Shown here one piece after another: positions 10,227 to 23,030 of a stretch of 64,000 nt of DNA. Numbering within the stretch: the stretch's first letter is position 1; each line of letters starts with the position of its first letter. Origin of the DNA: Chinchilla lanigera (lineage: Eukaryota > Chordata > Mammalia > Rodentia > Chinchillidae); assembly GCF_000276665.1 (NCBI RefSeq), contig NW_004955423.1, positions 4,464,413 through 4,528,412 on the forward strand, written 5' to 3'. The notes under the pieces were generated by a model. The model was not told the origin of the DNA. It worked only from the letters and a program-made list of their open reading frames with translations, and did not search any database. The translations under genes and the position numbers were made by a program.

Positions 10227-11660
10227 TATTAGCACACACTGTATGTGCCATATACAACGATCACACTGATCATAGGGACTTTGTACCCATAATTATGTCT
10301 TCATTCATTTTTTCCCATTCCCCTCCCCTCCTTTTAACCCATCTTCCTTTCCCATTTACAAAAACTTTGTTTCCATTTTCCCCTTCTTTTCTAAAATTCC
10401 TTCATTCCCTCCTCTTCTCTTGTTCCCCTTCCTATTTGAATATGTTCTCCCTACTTCCTAGAATCTATCATCTGTTATGTACCTTATTTATCCTTTGGCT
10501 TTCTCACGCATGAGAAACAATACAATATTTAAACTAGAGTGTCTGATTTGTTTCACTTAACATTATGGTCTCAAAGTAAATGGCATCCATTTACCTAAAA
10601 ATAATTCAAGTTTATTCTTCATGGCCGGGCAGTACTCCACTGTATATAAGTACTATACTTCTGTTAATGGACATATGGGCTGTTTCCAAGATTTAGCTAT
10701 TGTAAATAATGCTGCTGTAAACATAAGTACGCGTATATCACTGTGATATGTATGATGCTTTTAATTCTTTTGGAAGATGCCTAGAAAGGGCACCACTGGG
10801 TCAAATGGAACAACTAGAGGAATCTCCATACTGATTTCCATAGTGGTTATACCAGTTTATATTTGCACCAACAGTGGAGAAGGATTCCTTTTTCCCCACA
10901 GCCCCTCTATATTTGTTATTGATTTCTTGATCATAGTCATTTTTTTCTTGAGTGAGATGGAATCTCAGTGTTGTTTTAATTTGCATTTCTCAAATGACCA
11001 GTTATGTTGAACATTATTCCTATATTTATTTGCTTTTTGTACTTCTTCATCTGAGAAGTGTTTCTTCATCTCAGATGCCCATTTTTGGGTTGGGTCTTTA
11101 AATTTGGGGGAAGTTGACATTTTTGAGTTCTCTATGTTTTCTAGATGTTAGTCCTTTGATGAGTAGCTAGTAAAAATTTTCCCATTCTGTGCATTATCTC
11201 TTCACTGTGTTGGTGGTTTCCCTTGCTGTGTAAAAGCTTTTCAATTTGATGTGATCTCAGTTGTTCTTTGCAGTACTTCCTGTGTGATTGGGTTTTGTTC
11301 ATAAAATCTATGTCTTCGATAGTTTTACCTGTTCTATCTGCCAGCAGATTAACCATTTGTTTTAGTATATAGATCTCTGACCCATTTCAATTTTCGTTTA
11401 GTGCATGGTGAGAGATATTGTTCTAGGTTCTGTCTTTGGCATGTGGCCAGTTTTCTCAGCACCATTTATTAAAGAGGGTATCTTTCTTCCAGTGAAGGTG
11501 TTTTGCCCCTTTGCCAAAGATAAGGTCGCTGAGTGTGCTAAGCAAAATTCACAGCAAAATTGGGAGAGTTACAGAAATTTCTCTATCTCCTGGCTCCTTG
11601 CATTTATGAATTTTCTCAGTGGCACTGTACAAAACAGTACATTTCCTATTGGTTCCATTG
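10227..11660 (-). mobile_element. LINE-1, 3' UTR and 3' part of ORF2, antisense
   Basis: Read on the minus strand this is the 3' third of an L1: ORF2 C-terminal region, then a 3' UTR that appears on the plus strand as a pyrimidine-rich tract (10290-10480). Plus-strand landmarks include 'atggacatatgggctg', 'taatgctgctgtaaacata', 'caccaacagtggagaagg', 'ttttaatttgcatttctcaa' and 'cagcaccatttattaaagag'. A 71-residue piece on the minus strand (11141-11356) is an ORF2 remnant. ORF2 is otherwise broken, so the copy is dead. It lies in the same orientation as LRRC8C. Confidence 0.92.
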
Positions 11661-11759
11661 ATAGATAATTAAAAACCAGACTTTAAGTATTGAGTTATAT
11701 ATCACCAGAAAAGTCCTGTGCTTGAGGAAGATTCAATGTCACCAGCCTGGAAGAACTTC

Positions 11760-11900
11760 CTAAGTCACTACAACACAGAGTAAGTGAAAGTCTAAGGACT
11801 AGTAAGTGCCTTAAAGGCAGACACCATGTTGTATTTTCATTTCCTGGCATGAAGTAGGTAGACAATAATATCAGGTGAGTGAACATGGCCTCCTGCCAGG
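11760..11900 (+). mobile_element. L2 3' end fragment
   Basis: The order 'gtgccttaaaggcagacacc', 'atgttgtattttcatttcct', 'ggcatgaagtaggtagacaa' resembles the sense L2 tail (gggcagggaccatg..tggcacatagtaggc). Confidence 0.45.
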
Positions 11901-11910
11901 GAACATTCAC

Positions 11911-13310
11911 AGACGCAGATGCAGTGAAGTCTGGAAGTGCTGGCTTCTAGATACCTTCTTTTGAGATGAAACAGTTCATTTCATGCCAAATGATGTTAAC
12001 TTACTAGTTCCTAAAGGCAGAGCTAAGTGCTGACTCAAGTAAGAGTTATAAAGAGACAGCCAGATCTGGGAGGCACTGTTTAGTTCTAAGAAACAGAAAC
12101 CATCACATCTACATTAGCATCACGTTTACACCTTCTCACCTGGCTCAGGAGTCCAAGTCCCCTATCACTGTAAATGCTGACACCAATTTTCCTGAGGGCA
12201 AAAATGACAACACATACTATCACTGCTTATTTTTCTAACCCTCGGTTAGCATGACCCTTTGTGGCCATCAAGGATGTTTCATATCCTGTTTCTTGGTTGT
12301 ATTTATACTGTATTTTGTTTTCTCTTTTTTTTTTTTTTTTTTTTGAGAAAACTGCTCTGCAATAAACAAGGAATTAGAGGCAAATATTTTTTAAGTGAGA
12401 GAATAAGTAAGACTTGACACACTATCCTCTCATTCTGCTTTATGGCATTTCCCCATAAGCCTACTGGACCATGGAACTATTTAATTTTTAGAAGTTTAAC
12501 ATTTCATTGGGAAAATATCCATTTCAAAGTAAAAATCCTATGGCAATGGGAAAATTCAATAGATGTAGAAATGACAGCTAAATATTAAGGACATGCACTG
12601 TAATTTATAACAAAGATCATTTGTTTTACTTGTTTGAAGAATTTGAAGTATTTATCTATAACTATGCTCTTAAAATAATATAGGGACAATCTTTTTGAAG
12701 GCACACCTAGAGGCTGAAATCTTAGTTCTACGCTCACCTGACTTAAAGACACACTACATTTTGCTGATAAACCTGTGAGTGGGAGTAGGACAAGAGAAAT
12801 TGGCAGTGTTCAAAGGGAAACCGAAAGCCCCCAATCATCCACAGTATGTGACTAGCACACATATAAAGAATACTAATTATTAGAAGCATACAAACAAGAA
12901 TCTGTTCTAAAAGAATTTTTCAAAAATGATAATTTTAGAGAGTTACCATAACAGTTCAAGAGCAATAAGCTATTGTATTCAGCGAGTGATTTTGTCAACT
13001 GCCAGGCTGTGGCGCCATCCATGTAAAGGAAGAGGACAGCTGTCCTTCACCAACACCACAGAAGGTGGCAGTTAGGGCAGGAGCCAGGGCACTTGCCAGG
13101 CACGTGTTTATGGGGCAGAACCCAAGACTCTTTCTTGTTCCAGCTTACTTCCTCCTAGGACAATCAGGGCTAGTAGAGATGGTAACTTTCAGGGAGAAGA
13201 ACTGAACCTTGGTCTCACAAGGGTGAGGATCTGAGTTTGACTCTTGAGGCTGTCCCTTGGGATCAGTCTATTTGGATGCTCTCTTTCCAGCTTCTGTTGA
13301 GGGCTTTTAT
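11911..13310. other. Unassigned intronic sequence
   Basis: Only a 20-T run at 12325-12344 stands out. I see no gene or nameable repeat. Confidence 0.5.
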
Positions 13311-13404
13311 GGTTTTTGTTGTTGTTGCGATGCTAGAGGTCAATCCAAGGCCTCAGGCATACCGAGCAAGCACTCCACTGCTGAGCCCCAGCCCTAGCTC
13401 TCTT
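13311..13404 (-). mobile_element. ID-type SINE, older, antisense
   Basis: (GTT)n is followed by 'gatgctagaggtcaatccaa', 'ggcctcaggcataccgagca' and 'ccactgctgagccccagccc', the antisense of an ID body. It faces a plus-strand ID 18 bp away. Confidence 0.8.
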
Positions 13405-13422
13405 CTCAGATTTTTACTTTTA

Positions 13423-13518
13423 GGGGCTGGGGATTTAGCTCAGCGGCACAGCTCCTGCCTGGCAAGTGCGAGGTCATGAGTTCAATTCCCGTGTACCAGG
13501 AAAAAACAACAATAAAAA
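13423..13518 (+). mobile_element. ID-type SINE, young family
   Basis: 'ggggctggggatttagctca' (tRNA-like A box), 'cctgcctggcaagtgcgagg' and 'gagttcaattcccg' (B box) are followed by 'gtaccagg' and an A-rich tail. Confidence 0.93.
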
Positions 13519-13829
13519 GAACCAATGTACTTTGAATAGAGAGGTGACAATTGCACTTCAAAATAGCTGCCCCTACACTGCCAGTACTCCCAACATTTCT
13601 TAGGAAAGCTAATATTTTTAACTTGCACTACATGATGAAAAGAGTCACTATGTTTAACAGCCTTTGCATTGGAAATAGAAAGTGCTATTAATTTTATACT
13701 TTGCCTCAGAAATCTCTTGCAATTATCTGTATCCTATAAAACTCTTTTCCAAGCATATAATTTCTATATTCCTATAAACATGCCTACACAGAATACCAAG
13801 AATCTTAATCTTCCCAGGAAAAACTGTTC

Positions 13830-14046
13830 TTTTCCCTTTGCGCTCATTGTACTTTTGGTATCATCAGAACCTAGCACAGTGTCTATAGCATAAAATGGTA
13901 CAATGAATTAATCGGTATTATTTTGCTTTTGAAACTGTTCCCTAAGACCTTTGGTTCAGAAACAGAACCTTATATTATTCTGTATTCCCCATAATATCTA
14001 ATGCAGTGCTGGGAAAATAGTCAACATTCAATAAATATATGCACTA
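13830..14046 (+). mobile_element. L2 3' tail fragments
   Basis: 'cctagcacagtgtctatagc' and, later, 'gcagtgctgggaaaatagtc' followed by 'aacattcaataaatat' fit the sense end of L2. Confidence 0.45.
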
Positions 14047-14115
14047 AGCCAGCCTGGGCTACATTGTATTGCTGTCTCAAAAAACCAAACCAACCAACCA
14101 ACCAAACAAACAAAT
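14047..14115 (+). mobile_element. B1 3' end fragment with CCAA-rich tail
   Basis: 'gccagcctgggctacattgt' and 'gctgtctcaaaaaacc' are followed by a (CCAA)n/(CAAA)n tail. Confidence 0.75.
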
Positions 14116-14245
14116 GAACAGTATGGATTTTGTTGCAGATATACAGCAAAAATTTCATAAAGCAAGACTCTCTTCTCTCCAGATGTTCTCAACAAAAAAC
14201 TAGATATTAATGTTTTAAAAATATTATAAAGACTGTTATAAAGAC

Positions 14246-14373
14246 TACCCAGATATGGTGGCACAAACCTGTAATCTCAACACTTGAAAGGCTGAGGCAG
14301 GAGGATTGCTGTGAGTTCCAGGCCAGCCTAAGCTACATAGTAAGACTCTGTCTCACAAAAGAGAGAGAGAAAG
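14246..14373 (+). mobile_element. B1 SINE
   Basis: 'acccagatatggtggcacaa', 'cctgtaatctcaacactt', 'ggccagcctaagctacatag' and 'ctctgtctcacaaaag' lead to a GA-rich tail. Confidence 0.88.
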
Positions 14374-15425
14374 ATCTCTATATTGAACTTTCACTAACTC
14401 ATTTAAAAATTCTCTTCCAATTCTGATAATCCATCTTTTAAAAGAGGTTTTATTAGTGTAATGCTACAACATTCATGGGTAAGAATAATCCAGTATCATG
14501 AAAATACCACTGCTATACAAGAAACACTAAATTATAAATGATTTTTAACAAATTCCTTGAAAGAGTAACATATATTGAAGAGTTGTTAGGCATAATCAGT
14601 GCTTCAAAATTAATTTAAAAATGGTTTAGAATGAAAAAACTACTTTCCCAGAAAACGACATGAAGATTGCATGAGTCTTATTGTAGCTCATATAATGTAA
14701 TCCTTAGATGTAAGGTCAAACGCTGATACTGTTACGGAATTAATTACCAGTAATGACAAGGTGTATTTTGGGATGCTGGCGATATACCTCTTCACATAAC
14801 ATCAGTATGCACAGGCACTCATCTGGATAAAAAAAAATCTTGTTATCCCTATGACAACCAAAATTTTATTATGAAACAACTACATAGCATCAAAACAAAA
14901 TCTACATTCCACTGATTACTGAAATAAATGTAACATGACACGAGGAGGTGGCTCAATTTCTATAGTTTCTTAAACTTCTTTGCCGTTAGCAATACATTTT
15001 TCTTCTTAAATTTTAGCTGTAGTTCTGCATATGAGGGCACATAACAATATGTAAGTCAGGATCTGTTGCTCTCTTATTAGCATGTTATTTCAATATATCC
15101 TCAAGGGATTTTTTCCCTCATGTTTGTTACTTACACAGCGGACCCTGTCTCTTTGGCATTGAGTTTACGCTAATTATTCTAAGGATGAGGGCCCAGTATT
15201 CCCATCCAGTTCTGCAGAGGGCAGTGGTAAATTTCTCATACTACCAAAAAAGGTCATTAATACCAGCTGGTTTTTCTACTGTTTAAAGAAGATCTGATTT
15301 TTCTCAGCTCCTTAGTAATTTCCTCTATCCAAAGCTTTTCTCCATTAGTTTATGATGCAGGTTTAAACTGAAGTTTAGGATTACTATTTTTATTATTAAA
15401 ACCGTCAATATATCCTCAGCATTGC
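14374..15425. other. Unassigned intronic sequence
   Basis: This AT-rich stretch shows nothing recognisable. Confidence 0.5.
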
Positions 15426-15429
15426 TGAA

Positions 15430-15560
15430 GCAACGTTGTTGAGTGTATTCACTCAACAAACATGTCTTATAGGTGTATGGCAGCCAGGTGGGTACAAAGA
15501 TGAGTCAGACATGAATCTTGCAAGAAGCATCCTGGCATCATGCAGGAGGGATGAGATGTA
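15430..15560 (-). mobile_element. L2 3' end fragment, antisense
   Basis: 'attcactcaacaaacatgtc', then 'gtacaaagatgagtcagaca', follows the antisense L2 tail order. Confidence 0.5.
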
Positions 15561-17614
15561 CACCTGACAGTTTCAGGCCCTATCCTATGGCTAATTAGTT
15601 GCTTTGGTAATTCACATGGCCCCGATTCCAAGATACTGTGGGATTAAACTTTTTAAATCCTAACTCTGTGAAGTCAGATAAAAGCTGGAAGCTTAAATCC
15701 AAGACACCCAGCACTCATGGGAGCACAAATACTCCAGGACACAAGAGGGCAGGTGCTCAAGGTGACTCTGGCTTGCCTCTAGTCTTAGAAAGTGGCTCCA
15801 TGCAAGAAAAACAGGAAGGGGCCCCTCTCCTTCCTGCGCTGTCTCTGTCCCCTTCCTCCAGTGCTGGAGGACTGCGGCACGCTGGCTCTTTGCTTTTGTC
15901 TGTGATGCTCCTTCTGCAGACGCCCACATACCTGCCTCCCTCTGGTCCTTTTGTTCTGCTCCCATGTCACCTTGTCTGGGAGGACATGCCAAGCCACGCT
16001 CATAATGGGACCTACTTTAAGTGAGAAATTCCCTCTGCCTCATACCGCTTCAACCAAAGTACTTGGTTGCCTGATATGATATTTTATTTATGTCATGATA
16101 TTTTATTTATTTATATATTTAAAAATGTTTGTTTTTCTGCTGGTATTTTGTCATTTTGATTGATTCTTTACTCGCTTCTTACAACTATTATATGTGTTAT
16201 ATGTAGGGGAAGAGGGTTCTCATGACACATGGCGTTTCCTTGTCCGCTGACACCCTCCGCCTCACCCTCCACCTGGCCGGTCAGTTTCTGGAAAACATCT
16301 CTAACAAAAGGAAACAAAAAACCTGGCATTTTCAGAACAGTCTTGACTTTTTGGAAGTTTAGGTCTGTGACAGAACCAAAACTTTCCTTCCTAAAACTTC
16401 CACCATTGGTTCCTGTTGGTGTTCTAGGACAAGAGAGAAAGTTTAAGACATCTAAATTTTTCTCATGGCATCCTTCAAGTGTCTGCTGCGCGGCCTTCCG
16501 TTCCTCCAGTCTTCTCAGGTTGAGAGTAAATAACTTCAGCCGGGCTGTACAGGTTTTGGGGACCTCTCCTGTACTTGTCATGGCCTCTCAAGTTATGATG
16601 TAAATAACCCAGAAATGACTGCTGTTCTCTGTACTTGAAAGGTGAGAACTCCTTTCCAAGGACACCAGACCCCTTTGATGTTAGCACACGGCTCCTGCAT
16701 GTTTTCGTTCCTCTTCCTTCACTCACCCCTTCATTCCACAAAATTCTGAGCACTTAGGTATGGGTCTTCTCCCAGCTTCCTGGGGATACAAGGACGAACC
16801 CAAAAGACGAGGCCTCCTGTTACAGAGTTCACATTCCTATAACTACAGTTTTGTTTCTTAAACAAAGAGATGATACATCTCAGAGTTAATGATTTTGCTA
16901 CTTGTAAAATACGGTAAAAACAATTTTCAAAGAGATTTATGTTTACAATAGAAAAAAGGACACCATTTGGAGACACCATCTGACTTATATTCTATAAAGG
17001 AAAGCAGAGGAATTAGTTCATCCAGCCAGTGTAGTTTTGAGTGTGTATGATTGTGTGCACACGTGTGGATATGGGGTCAGGAGAGGGTACCTAGGGAGAG
17101 GGTGACTTACCCGTGCAGATATCTTCATCATTGTTTTATGTAAATCTTGTCCCCGCCCCCTTCCCTTTTCTTTTTAAATTTCTTAACCCAGTCTATTCTC
17201 CTCTACTACTGTTAAGTAAGCATACTTCACAAAATTTTGGGATAAGTTTATAAAGTTTCTCAAAAAAATGAATTGTAATTTTACTGATTTGGATTTATAA
17301 AATAATTGCGGGGACTTGGCATCTTTATAACACCAACTGTCTTTGTATTTATTCAAATGGCCTTAGATGTATTTTCTAAGGAGGTCTTTGTTCGTTTAAT
17401 TCTTAGATACCTAATTTTTCTTGCTATACTCAATGTAACTTTTTTTCTGTTAAATCTGTTGGTATGAATATTTCCAGTTGGGAGTATTTTATTTTATATT
17501 TTTGTAACTTTTTTTACTATATGAAGACTGGATATTTCAAAACAATGGGACTTATAAAATAAACAATAGAAGACCACACATGATTTTATTATAGACAGCT
17601 AAGTTACTTAGAAA
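15561..17614. other. Mostly unassigned intronic sequence
   Basis: 15638-16024 is a GC-richer patch with a 128-codon frame, no domain and no splice context. 16075-16115 holds two near copies of 'tgatattttatttat'. 16725-16805 resembles the antisense L2 tail ('ctgagcacttaggtatggg', 'tggggatacaaggacgaac'). The rest shows nothing I can name. Confidence 0.45.
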
Positions 17615-18165
17615 TGTTCCAGGCAGTCAGACAGGCTGGGCGTTTGGAAGAAGTCCGTGCAAAAGACAACCACGGCTGGAGGTGCATTCCTGGAAGGTCA
17701 GGCCTCAGGATAGAGAAAATGCCTGCACCCACATACTTCTGGGAATGAACAGCAGGGATTAATATTCTAAACAGATAATGATCACCTGGGTAGGTGGGGG
17801 GACCAGGAAAAGGTCCCTGTTTGCTTCCCCATTTGATCTCCATCTAATCAATAGTACCTAAGCTGTTATACTTGCAATCTTACTGGTTGGTCAACCAATA
17901 GTTGACTAAAACCAATAGTTTTGTCCCACATTATGATTTCCCATTAGATCAGTGTCACCCAAGTGACTATCTTAAGAGTTGATTATAGTTTTGTGCCACC
18001 CTTGACCCGCCTCATCTCATGGTTTTTCTCTTAACTCCTTTAAGAAGTGGGGATCTTGACAACCAACTCAGGACCCCTTCTGTCTTTCTTAGACAGAGGC
18101 TTTCTTTCCCCCAATAAATACAGCTTTCTTTCCCTCAAAAAATATATCCTACTCTTAAACTGTCA
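17615..18165 (+). mobile_element. Probable endogenous retroviral LTR
   Basis: About 550 bp between a possible TG start (tgttccaggcag) and a CA end (aaactgtca). Near the end are 'ctttaagaagtggggatctt', CT-rich sequence and a polyadenylation signal in 'cccaataaatacagctttc'. This layout is typical of class I LTRs. I saw no target duplication and no internal retroviral genes, so it is probably a solo LTR. Family not identified. Confidence 0.5.
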
Positions 18166-21100
18166 TTCCTAGAATTCATTCTTTGACTTCAGAAAACATG
18201 AACTCGGCGTATCGTACATCTATAAGGTTGGGAATTATAATATTTCCATCATATTAGATTATTTGGAGGACCTGTATCATTCCTATATCAATTTTATGAA
18301 GAAAAACAGTACTGGGGAAGCAGCAACAGCATTGTTTATATTAAACAAAAGGCTCCAGAGTTGACCTAGAAACTTCCTAATCTACAATTAAAATGTGGTT
18401 TAATGTTCACTCAGTCCTTAGCACAGGTCCTCATTGGTAGGAGCACACAGGGTTCCCAGTGCTCTGAGTGGAAGGGACAGAGGACCCAGAGAGGAACACA
18501 GTGAGGCTTAAGCGAGTGGAGGTGGGGAGCCCCTTTGTCTTACCAGGATGAGAGGACTGGGGGCTCTCTCAATCACAGGCCCTGAATAGAAACACGAGGT
18601 TACCCCTCCCCCTTTATCACTGCAAACATATTTAATATAGACTTTAAACAGAGGTATTCAATGATTCATACACAGGGACAAGAGAGATTCAACGTATAAT
18701 AAATTTCATTTGCTTTTGCATAGAAAAAAGCCTGACAGTTGTCAGGCTTTTGTTATTTGAGAGAAAAGATGTATCATTAAACAAACAATAGGTAACAAGA
18801 TCATATCCATCCATAATGCTGAGATAAAAGGCAATGTTCCCCATTCACTGACTGGCATTGCATAGCATCAAGTGATCTAAAAAAAGCACTTAGATTCATA
18901 CCCTTTGTTAAGCCAAAGAGAGTGAGGTGAAAAGCGCTCACACATTGTTGCTGGGGGCAGCACATTAAATTGTCAAGGTGATAGATGACAAGAAGTAAAG
19001 TTCTAGGGATGATCGAAGGTATCCGTTCGAATAACCATAACAATGGCGGTCCTAACTAGGGCATATTTTTGTTCCCAGCTGGAGCAGGGGTTTGAAATAG
19101 TCTCTTCCACTTCGTTTTCCACTGTCCCTACAGACAGGGGGAAGGCTGCTGTTCAAAACTATTTTCCCTGGGGTGGGAGGAGAGGGGAAGGGGATGAAAA
19201 TCAGACTGGAGATGTGTTCTGCGCATGTACCAGCCCCTTACAAGGCACGCAATCATTACGTACAGCAAACATGTGCTAATAATTATTTTTGTTTCATATT
19301 CTCAAAGACCCAAACAGAATGGTGACGTGCACGGGGTGCACAAAAACTTTATACAACATATCAGACGAGGCCAAGGCTTTCATCTTGAACTCACCTGTGC
19401 TATCTGCTATGTGACCAGTATTCTGAATTTCACCTTAAGTAAGAATCTAAGAAGGAATTTCTGGTCCCTCATTTATACATTCAAGTTTGGAGGGTAAAAA
19501 ATCTGAAAATCCCATAGACACTCTTACAATGCCATCCTCAGAGATCACTCTGGAATCTGTAACTTTCCTCACCTGCACTTTGCAGCTCACGGCCTGAGAG
19601 CATTTTCACCTGACGGTCTTCTGCTATGGATCTGACACTGATAGCTCTTAACTCAGGGAAGAAGAATGAATTTCCATGTCCACCAGAAATCAGGGTGGGA
19701 AGCAAGAAGCTCGGATGTCCCAAACTTGGACAGCGTGGCCTTGCTGTCCAGGGTGCTCCTTCCCTAGATCTTTTGTACTGGGAGTGCTCTTAACTCACCA
19801 TACCATTCCCTTCTGCCCCCTCCCCATGTCTCCAATTCAGAAAACAGGAAACATGTTTCCTGTGTAACAGTCACAGAGCAGGGCTCCTAGGACTTCCAGG
19901 GGCTTGAGTCTTTCAATTCCTGTTTCTGGTTTCTAACTGCTAACTATATTTAGTAACTGCCTGTCTGTGGGCTGCTATGGATTTGGTCATAGTAAGATAA
20001 CCTGCAGTCACTGAGCAGATATCTAAAGCAAACTTATTTTTCCAGGAAGAAACATGTTGACCTTTTAGGATTTGGTCTATTTTACTGTTTGTTGAGTTTT
20101 TGAATAGTGTTGTTTATAGCACAAAATTGGACGTTTATACTATGGGTTGTTGAGGGTAAATGACTGTACAAGAATAGGAGACATACACGCCTACACTTTC
20201 GTGGTTAAGAGTGAATTTATATTTCTTATGTGGACTGATGTAACCTAAGTGATGTTCTTTATGCACGGATCTTATTACACAGCAGCCTTCAAAACAGTGA
20301 TTGCTTAGAAATCAACAAATATTTGTCAGATGAGTAGGAGTGCTGATCGTAATCCTTTTACATTTGAACAAGAAACTGCATCCTTTCAATAGATATTAAT
20401 CTCTTCCTTCATCCAGTACTCTTGAAGCTGCACTGTGTTAAACCTACATGAATATTACCTTTCAGAAGTAAACAGATAATCAACTTTACGTGCCATGGAG
20501 GAAGCTACCTTCAAAACACTTAAAAAGCTCTTGCTGGCTTACCATTTTATCATCAATGAGTGACCTTCTAACTGTACCTAAGATTTTGTTTTGTCATGTT
20601 TTCAAACCTAGGAATTAACTTGCTTTTAAATACGATCAAAAAGAATGACTATATTCTCTTTTTTTATACTCTTTTTTTACAAAAGGAAAAATCAAGGCAT
20701 AAAGACATATTTTAACTACTTTAGTATTACCTTGGAAATGGAAAAGGAATTTGAGCTTCACAGAGAGCCCTTTGTTTTTGAAGTTATCAGACATTAAGCC
20801 AATTTCAGAGGATTATCATGGCAGGGTTGAAATAAGAGCTTAACTCTCACCTGTAGGGAACAGAATTTTCATTTGCAATATGGATCCCAGGTGATTTTAC
20901 TTTCTTTAATCATTTATGTCATATTATTTCTTGTTTCTTTAATGCTTACCACAGAAATTACTCTTACTTATAGTAGGTATACAGTATATAACTTCTTAAA
21001 ATCTAATCTGTAATTTAGCAAGTTAATATTTTTGTAACTTTCCATTTTTTCTTTTTGTCATTTTGTACTTGTTTTTCCAAACTGAACTTTGGGCACAAAA

Positions 21101-21758
21101 TCTGTGCCACTGAAATGGTTCCACACCATCTCAAGAGTGTACAAAGGAGTAGAAGGTCAGGTTAGACAATAAGCCTGAGGTCACTCTTGGCTTTGGGGTG
21201 AGTTACTCAAACTTCCATATGCAGAGTGATTTCTGAAAAATATCTACTTCCACAGGTTTGCTCTGGAAACTAAAGGTGCGTACAGACTCCGGCACAGGTT
21301 CTCTTACGCATTACTCAACAGATGTGCCACTGGCATTCTGGGGAGGGCACTTCCACAGCGGCAGTTTCACTCTTGGCAGGAGTTTAAGATTCCCAATTCC
21401 TTCCCCTAAAATGTCACCTGGTCTCTCCGCACTACCCTGATCAATGGAGATTTGCGAAATGATCTCATTAAACCTCCCATTCACGCTCACTTTTTTCATT
21501 CCCCCTCCTATAAAAATGTGTATATTTTACCTTGTATACTCATTCTTTGAGACTTTGCTCAATTATCTCCTCTTGAAGTCCCTAACTTCCGATGGCTGAG
21601 ATGACAACATAGTACCCAGTGCTCTCAAGGCACCAGTGAGGACCTTACACATTGGAAGGCATCACTTACACGGGCTCAGGCTGTGCGGTTTCCTGTTCAG
21701 TACCCGGCACCCCACACACTAACTGATGCCTGACAGACTGCTGATGCTCAGAGATTTT
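18166..21758. other. Unassigned intronic sequence
   Basis: Some 3.6 kb shows no gene or confident repeat, apart from a perfect hairpin at 18726-18751. It is the longest repeat-poor stretch near the coding exon. Confidence 0.45.
18726..18751. repeat. Perfect 12-bp inverted repeat (hairpin)
   Basis: Arms 'aaaagcctgaca' and 'tgtcaggctttt' are separated by 2 bases. Nothing suggests a bacterial-type terminator role in this setting. Confidence 0.95.
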
Positions 21759-21950
21759 AGGGGGTGGGTACTGGGGACTGAACCCAGGGCCTTTGCACTG
21801 AGCTACGCCTGCAGCTCTTTAAAAATCTTTTATTTTGAGACAAGGTCTTGCTAAGTTGCTAAATTGCCCAATTTGGAATCGAACACTCAATCCTCCTGCC
21901 TTAGCCTCCCACAGTGCTGGGATTACAGGTACATGCCACCACATCCAGCT
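21759..21950 (-). mobile_element. B1+ID composite SINE, antisense
   Basis: On the minus strand a B1 half ('agctggatgtggtggcatgt' .. 'caagaccttgtctcaaaa') is joined by a short linker to an ID-like half ('gcgtagctcag' .. 'ccctgggttcagtccccag'). The dimer resembles the MEN-type SINEs described in squirrels. Confidence 0.8.
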
Positions 21951-22390
21951 AAGTTAACTACTAGATTTTATTGGCTTTCTGTGTCTTTCCTTTTTTCTGT
22001 ACTTTATCCTGCCCTGGAACATGTTAACAAGAAAAACAATCTTCTGGGCTCGTTAGGCAGATCCTGCAGCAGGGCTGGGAGCCTTGGCAAAGTCATAAAG
22101 TCAGATAGATTTACAGTCCCCCTGCTGATGACCTATATATCACCTCCTTCTCTTTCCCAAACTGCTCATTCTAAATCTTTGTGTTTACCTTGAGGCCTCT
22201 ACTACAATACCTTCCTTGCTGCCATTTCCTTCTGCCTCCCATACCCTCACAATCTCAGCAGATGTGCTACTTTCTATATTACAGAGAAACCAGAAACAAT
22301 ACGGCATAAACTCCAATCTTTCTGCCCTTTCCAAATAAAATGCATCCGCAGCTATCACTCCCATTCTCGTGGAAGACACCCTCTACATCA
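21951..22390. other. Unassigned sequence
   Basis: Pyrimidine-rich; it may be the diverged start of the L2 that follows. Confidence 0.35.
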
Positions 22391-22399
22391 CTCAAGGGT

Positions 22400-23030
22400 G
22401 ATCCTTCTGTCTGGGTCCTGGTCCCATCCCCTCCTTCCTCCTGAAATAAGCATTCATCACCAACTCTGAACCCCTGGTATTATATTCAACTGCTTGCTTA
22501 ATATTCAGCTTTGATGGTTAACACATATCTCATACAACAGGCTCGAAAACATTTCCCAGTTGCTTATGCCTAAAAACCAACCTTAGGGTCACCTTTGATA
22601 TCTCTTTTTCTCTCATATTTCATAGCAAATCTAGATGGGTTTTTCTTCAACATATGTCTAGAACTAGTGTTTCCAACTTGACCCAAGCTGTCCATTTTAT
22701 CACTTGCATGGATTATAGCAACAGCCTTCCAAACAATCACTCTGCTTCCCTCCTTGCCCCCTACCCTGTATTCTCAACAGCTGGAGTGATCGGGTTAAAA
22801 CTCCAGATCATGACAATCTTCTGCTCAGAATCATCCACGGTCCCATCTCACTGAGCACAAAGCCACTTTTTAGTGGATGACAAGGTCCTGTGTGAACCGG
22901 TACCCTTGGGCTGCATCTTCAACTACTCTTTCCTCGTTCACACTGCTCTAGCCACCGGGCCCCTGGCTTCTAATTCTGCAAGTCAGGGAGACCCCTTCTT
23001 CAGGTCTAGAACAACATCAGGGGTCTCTCT
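22400..23030 (+). mobile_element. L2 LINE fragment
   Basis: 'cttgcatggattatagcaac', 'agccttcc', 'tctgcttccctccttgcccc', 'ctgtattctcaacagctg' and 'gagtgatcgggttaaaa' follow the sense L2 3' region in order. Similar blocks occur at 45925 and 53270. Confidence 0.7.

Noticed and set aside
9788..10513. 241-codon open frame on the plus strand
   Set aside because: Its second half reads through an antisense ID and an L1 3' UTR, the protein is low-complexity with no domain, and no splice or promoter context supports it.
15638..16024. 128-codon plus-strand frame in a GC-richer patch
   Set aside because: No family resemblance, no exon-like splice sites, and open frames on the opposite strand as well.
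18726..18751. Rho-independent terminator
   Set aside because: The stem and T run look like one, but this is a mammalian intron with no bacterial genes.
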